Of a stretch of DNA of 64,000 nucleotides, positions 60,162-64,000 are shown piece after piece. A program made the position numbers and the translations under genes. Below the pieces are notes generated by a model. It saw only the letters and a list, made by a program, of their open reading frames with translations. It did not search any database and was not told the origin of the DNA. How positions within the stretch are numbered: position 1 is the first letter of the stretch; the number at the start of each line of letters is the position of its first letter. Source of the DNA: JACDHG01 sp963815295 (GTDB lineage Bacteria > Actinomycetota > Actinomycetes > Propionibacteriales > Nocardioidaceae); the NCBI GenBank assembly GCA_963815295.1, contig CAWFFZ010000001.1, positions 186,001 to 250,000 of the forward strand. Reading direction: 5' to 3'.

Positions 60162-62037
60162 GCAAGGAGGCAACGATGGGCGCGGCATCGTCAGCGCCTG
60201 ACTTGCCGTTCTCAACCAGCACGGCAAACGCGATGTCGCCCCGGTAGCCGATCATCCACGCGTTGGTCCCAGTCCCGCTGCCTTTGTCGAACTCCGCCGT
60301 TCCCGTCTTGGCGAAGACCGGGCGGCCAGGCAGGTTGATCGAGGACCCAGTGCCGTCCGTGACCACCTGCCGCATCATCTCCTGCAGCTGCGCTACCCGG
60401 GTCGGGTCCAGCTCAGACAGCCGGACGCCTGGCTGCTGCCCCGGCAAAAGCGTCGGGGTGCGGGAGACACCGGAGTCGATCGCCGCCGCCACCATGGCCA
60501 TCATCAGCGGGCTCGCGAGCACCTTGCCTTGGCCGATCATGTCGGCCGCACGTGTCACGAGGTCATCGTCTGCCGGCGCCGACCCGCTGTAGCCGCCGAT
60601 CCCGATCTCCCATTCAGCACCGAACCCGAACTCCTCAGCCGTCGACGCCAGGTCGGTGCCCAAAATGTCGTCGGCATAGGACACGAACGTCGTATTGCAG
60701 GAGGCGGCGAACGCATCACTGAAGTCCGCTTGGGCTGGGACGATCCCGACGTCGTAGTTCTTGAACTGTTTGCCGTCGACAACGATGGTGTCGGGACACT
60801 CGATCGGCGAGTCCGGGCGCACCGTGCCCGTCTCCAGCAAGGTCGTCGCGCTGACCACCTTGAAGGTCGACCCTGGCGCATAGCGGCCGACAAACGCCGT
60901 GTTGTATGACGTCGGGCCGGGAGCGTTGGCGGCCGCCAGGACCTCGCCAGTGCTGGCCTTGACGACCACCAGGGCAGTGGTGTCGGTCGCGTTCGAGACG
61001 GCTTGCTCGGCGGCGTCTTGGGCGTCGAGGTCGAGGGTCGTCTCGAGCGGCAGGCCTCGAATGGGGCGGCGGGTGAGCAGCTGGTTGAGGACGTTCTCGT
61101 CGGAGGCCTTCTCCACTAGGTCGATGACGACGCCCGGGGTGCCGGCGAGCCGCTCTTCGTAGGCATATTGCAACCCCGACAAGCCGACCTCGTCGCTCGG
61201 CAGTGCGTAGGGTCCGGCGTTAGCCAGGCTGTCCTCCGTAGCTGGGCCGACAACTCCGAGGATGGCCCGACCCCACGACGCTGTGGGGGCCAGCGCACGC
61301 TGGGCAGTGTCAATCGAGATCCCCGGCACCTCGAGGAGGTCGGTGCGGACGCTTTGGTAGTCCGCCAGGCGCAGGTCGATGACAGACACGAACCAGTTCG
61401 GCTGGGCGCCGTCGACGCGCTCTCGCAACGCGATGTCGTCGATTCCGAGTAGCGACACAAGCTCCCGATAGGTTGCGCGGCGTACCTTCGCGGGAACGAC
61501 CCCGACCCGCACGATGGCTCGCTCGGGTGTCAGCGCATGCCCGCTGCGATCGAGGATCGGTGCCCTGTTCGGGAGGATCCGGCGTCGGAGCAGGGTCGTT
61601 GAGTCCGTCAGGTCTGGATGGAACGTGCCCGGCTCCCACTCGACCAGCCACTGCCCCTGGTTCAGGGTCGCCTCCACGAGGGTCTCGTAGCTCCACTCGC
61701 CGACGCCCGCGAGCTGGTGGGTCACGGTGGCGTGCTCGGTGCACGACTCGTCGCCGCAGTCGAGATCACCGGAGAGATCGACCGACGTCTCGGTGATCCC
61801 GAGCTCGGCCACGTGGGCGGCGATGTCGGTTGACGCGATGGCCGGCTCGTCGACGATGCCTTTGAAATCTGGCTCGATCGAATCCGACCAGGCTGAGACA
61901 AAATCCCGCAAGATCTTGGAGCCGAGCGTGCTCGGATCGACGGTGCTGGTGGGTTCAGAGGGGTCGCCAGTGCAGGCGGCCATCGTCAGAGCCCCCACGA
62001 GGGCAGCCGCACACAGTCGAAGCCCACGCACGCGCAC
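60130..62037 (-). CDS. Lipoprotein penicillin-binding transpeptidase (PbpLipo-like)
   Basis: This 635-residue class-B PBP is exported as a lipoprotein (GALTMAAC lipobox near residue 25). An NTF2-like MecA_N domain is followed by a dimerisation domain and a transpeptidase with SxxK in APGSTFKVVSA, SxN in ASCNTTF and KTG in FAKTGTAEF. In mycobacteria a comparable gene encodes the beta-lactam-tolerant PbpLipo. The start at GTG 62037 keeps the signal peptide at the N-terminus with GGGGG upstream; the frame is open further to 62211, but there the residues do not look like a signal. It overlaps bioD by 32 bases at the 3' end. Confidence 0.88.
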   Translation of the reverse strand: MRVRGLRLCAAALVGALTMAACTGDPSEPTSTVDPSTLGSKILRDFVSAWSDSIEPDFKGIVDEPAIASTDIAAHVAELGITETSVDLSGDLDCGDESCTEHATVTHQLAGVGEWSYETLVEATLNQGQWLVEWEPGTFHPDLTDSTTLLRRRILPNRAPILDRSGHALTPERAIVRVGVVPAKVRRATYRELVSLLGIDDIALRERVDGAQPNWFVSVIDLRLADYQSVRTDLLEVPGISIDTAQRALAPTASWGRAILGVVGPATEDSLANAGPYALPSDEVGLSGLQYAYEERLAGTPGVVIDLVEKASDENVLNQLLTRRPIRGLPLETTLDLDAQDAAEQAVSNATDTTALVVVKASTGEVLAAANAPGPTSYNTAFVGRYAPGSTFKVVSATTLLETGTVRPDSPIECPDTIVVDGKQFKNYDVGIVPAQADFSDAFAASCNTTFVSYADDILGTDLASTAEEFGFGAEWEIGIGGYSGSAPADDDLVTRAADMIGQGKVLASPLMMAMVAAAIDSGVSRTPTLLPGQQPGVRLSELDPTRVAQLQEMMRQVVTDGTGSSINLPGRPVFAKTGTAEFDKGSGTGTNAWMIGYRGDIAFAVLVENGKSGADDAAPIVASLLNGLPAHLYR

Positions 62038-62188
62038 AGTGGGACCCCCGGACGACGACAACAGCGACGTGCCCACCCTATCGGCGGCGGTGTCGGCACC
62101 CACGCCGGCAAGCGAAGCGAGACCGAATCGTGCCGCGTCGAGGTCTCGACAAGCTCGACCGGCGCGATGTTCGCTCGACCGCCGACTG

Positions 62189-63727
62189 TCAGCGAGTTGA
62201 GACGGTGGCAACGACGCGTGCCCGGACCTCAGGGTGCTCCCACTCTCGTGCCGTGATGACGAGCCTGCGGGTGGCGACCAGGAAGAACGGCACCGCCAGC
62301 ACCAGTGACCACCGCGGATCGTCGACCCGCGCAGTGATGCTGAACAACATTCCGGTGAGAGTGGACGTCATGGCCAGGTATGACGAGTAGGCCACCATCG
62401 TGAGTGGCGGTGCCGGCGTACCCCGGGCTGACTTGAGGTCAATCGCGAACGGACGGCGCACCGACCAGTGCATCGACCGGGCCACCACCTGCAGGGACAC
62501 GACGATCATCGTCGCCACCAACGCGGCCGCCTCGGACGCCGTGGGCAGACCACCCGCCCGCAGACCCGCGACGACAAGTGTCAGGGCGGTTGCGGCGAGC
62601 AGCACCTCGCACAACACCCGCACTCGCGCTGCGAAGACGAGCCGCGGGTTGACCGGGAGGCTGTCGCGCCACAGTGCACCGACACCGTCAAGCGCCCATG
62701 CGTTGACCCCGAACAAGAGGGCTCCACCGGACGCGACGAGGCCAGGCAGGATCGGCAGCATCGCCCATTCGAGCGATCCGGCCGCAGCGACCACGCCGGG
62801 CATCAATGCCAGGATCACGAAGCCACGACGCAGCGGCACAGAGCGCCAAATGCTGCCTCGGTCGGTGCGCACGAGAGCAGCGAAATCCGAGCCGGCGGAC
62901 GGGCGTGCCGCCACAGTGTGACCTTCGGCGTGAAGCTCCTCACGCGGCTGACGACGTGCGACGAGGTGCGCTATCCAGGCACCGCAAGCGATGGCGGCCA
63001 GGCTTGACGCGGCTATGACGAGTGTCCCGATCGCCCAGTACCAGTTGAAGGATCGGCCGTTCAATGCGACTACGACCGCGGTAAGGGTCGGGCTCTGGTC
63101 GAGGAGGTCGGTCACCTTGTTCGTGGCGACGGCGAAGGTGACCCCCACCGCGAGCACGAGGGCTGCGCTACGGACGATCCAGGTGCCGTGACGGCGACGG
63201 CGCACCCCCTCGACGCACCAGGCAAGCGCTTGAGCCAGCGTCGTCGCAAATACGAGCCACGCGAGTGTCGTGATTTGCACCGCCCACAGGTTGACGGGCC
63301 CGAAGGCGTACGCCGTGATACCGAGCAAGCTCCAGGCCTGCACCACCCATGCCACGTTGAGCGGTGCAAGCAGCAATGCACCGAGATGGTCCGTGGTCGG
63401 GCTTACCGGGAACGACACACCCTCGTCGCGAGGCAACAGCTCGCGACCTCCGCCTGAACTAATGATCGCGAACATCGTGGTCAGCAAGAAAGCCAGGTAT
63501 GCCGTCGGCAGCAGCAGCGCCAAGTTGTTGGCGTTGACCGACGTGTCGGCGCCCTCGACGAACGCCGGTACGACCGCACACCCGACGGTGAGGATGACGA
63601 AAACCGCCAGGCCGATTCCGGCAGCCCGCTTGCCACGGCCGCGCACACCTGCGAGCCGGAACGCGACGAGCGGGCGGACGTCCGCGGTGGCCCGACGGGC
63701 GTCGGCGACGATGAAAGGTACGGCCAC
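62189..63727 (-). CDS. ABC-2-like multi-spanning permease
   Basis: This 512-residue protein has about 12 hydrophobic segments (for example AAGIGLAVFVILTVGCAVVPAFV and NLALLLPTAYLAFLLTTMFAII) and cytosolic basic loops (VARRQPREELHAEG). It lies four bases downstream of the ATPase gene stop and starts at GTG 63727, so the two should form an export or translocation complex. It is not similar in pattern to classical 6-TM ABC-2 permeases, and the substrate is unknown. The first part of the window's PBP gene lies downstream. Confidence 0.72.
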   Translation of the reverse strand: MAVPFIVADARRATADVRPLVAFRLAGVRGRGKRAAGIGLAVFVILTVGCAVVPAFVEGADTSVNANNLALLLPTAYLAFLLTTMFAIISSGGGRELLPRDEGVSFPVSPTTDHLGALLLAPLNVAWVVQAWSLLGITAYAFGPVNLWAVQITTLAWLVFATTLAQALAWCVEGVRRRRHGTWIVRSAALVLAVGVTFAVATNKVTDLLDQSPTLTAVVVALNGRSFNWYWAIGTLVIAASSLAAIACGAWIAHLVARRQPREELHAEGHTVAARPSAGSDFAALVRTDRGSIWRSVPLRRGFVILALMPGVVAAAGSLEWAMLPILPGLVASGGALLFGVNAWALDGVGALWRDSLPVNPRLVFAARVRVLCEVLLAATALTLVVAGLRAGGLPTASEAAALVATMIVVSLQVVARSMHWSVRRPFAIDLKSARGTPAPPLTMVAYSSYLAMTSTLTGMLFSITARVDDPRWSLVLAVPFFLVATRRLVITAREWEHPEVRARVVATVSTR

Positions 63728-63731
63728 GATC

Positions 63732-64000
63732 TCAGGCCAGCAGGGCGCGGTAGGCGCGAGCGCCGTCGGCGCCGCTCAGCTCCTGAGCCGGCGCAGCCCG
63801 GACGACCAGTCCTCCGCGCAGGACGACGGCCTCATCGCATGCTTGGACGGCCAGCTCGAGGAGGTGCGTCGAGATGAGCACTGCGGCTCCTCGGCTGCGG
63901 GCGTCGGCGATCACGTCCAGCGTCGCCTCGGCGCCGAGCGGGTCCACGCCGTCGAAAGGCTCGTCGAGCAGCAACACGCGGGGGCGATGAAAGGCCGCGA
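63732..64000 (-). CDS. ABC transporter ATP-binding protein (partial, runs off the window)
   Basis: Only the C-terminal part (about 88 residues) is in the window. RPRVLLLDEPFDGVDPLGAEATLDVIADARSRG is the Walker B and D-loop region, and VLISTHLLELAVQACDEAVVLRGG holds the switch histidine. The Walker A and signature motifs lie beyond 64000. It directly precedes the permease gene (four-base gap) and is presumably its motor. Confidence 0.85.
   Translation of the reverse strand, partial: AAFHRPRVLLLDEPFDGVDPLGAEATLDVIADARSRGAAVLISTHLLELAVQACDEAVVLRGGLVVRAAPAQELSGADGARAYRALLA

Overview
The window is about 64 kb of very GC-rich, gene-dense chromosome from an actinomycete. Pointers are the HelR-type RNA polymerase ATPase, a mprA-mprB-pepD-like stress locus, a mycothiol-type DinB protein, a BsaP biotin accessory protein, frequent GTG starts and leaderless promoters with TANNNT -10 boxes. 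Gene content fits Propionibacteriales (Nocardioidaceae-like), but the genus cannot be fixed by reading alone. I see no rRNA, tRNA, CRISPR array, phage or intact insertion sequence.

Layout. 1-6.3 kb: a PhyH-type dioxygenase, a Tat-secreted glycoside-hydrolase-like protein, a divergent TetR/DUF5701-like pair and an SDR/aminotransferase-V operon. 6.3-11.4 kb: small proteins, a chorismate-mutase-like protein, an Rrf2 regulator, a FadE5-like acyl-CoA dehydrogenase behind two matching palindromes, and an Hsp20/MerR pair. 11.5-17.3 kb: a DEAD-box helicase with a structured leader, then phenylacetate genes (paaN frameshifted, paaI, paaK). 17.4-23.5 kb: a cobalamin-riboswitch operon that encodes an ECF transporter and two exported proteins resembling the two halves of animal transcobalamin. 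23.6-27.4 kb: a branched-chain 2-oxoacid dehydrogenase operon (E1 alpha, E1 beta, E2). 27.6-39.5 kb: transporters, an alkaline-phosphatase-fold protein, a heterodimeric ABC exporter (one half frameshifted), an HisC-like aminotransferase (frameshifted), a DDAH-like hydrolase divergent from a GntR regulator, and a four-gene run ending in a fructosamine-kinase-like protein. 39.6-43 kb: MprA/MprB/PepD-like envelope stress system. 43-46.8 kb: three chorismate-using polypeptides (PabB, PabA, and a PhzE/TrpEG-like fusion). 46.9-53.6 kb: HelR-like ATPase, GNAT, two small exported charged proteins, a Ser/Thr kinase and a second two-component system. 53.7-60.2 kb: MFS pump, DinB protein and divergent biotin operons (bioB-bsaP and bioA-bioF-bioD). 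60.1-64 kb: a lipoprotein PBP and an ABC-2-like permease with its ATPase cut by the window edge.

The most interesting system is the riboswitch operon at 17.4-23.5 kb. An exported alpha-toroid protein and a membrane-anchored beta-domain protein are translationally coupled to a complete ECF importer, which suggests an envelope B12-capture device built like a split intrinsic factor/transcobalamin. Second in interest are several strong operator candidates (fadE5, ddaH/gntR, mprA/pepD) and several short repeat clusters of unknown role.

Four genes carry five single-base indels in total; in every case removing or adding one base restores a full-length protein. This points to uncorrected sequence errors or very recent mutations, so the four are listed as pseudogenes with their restored reading described.
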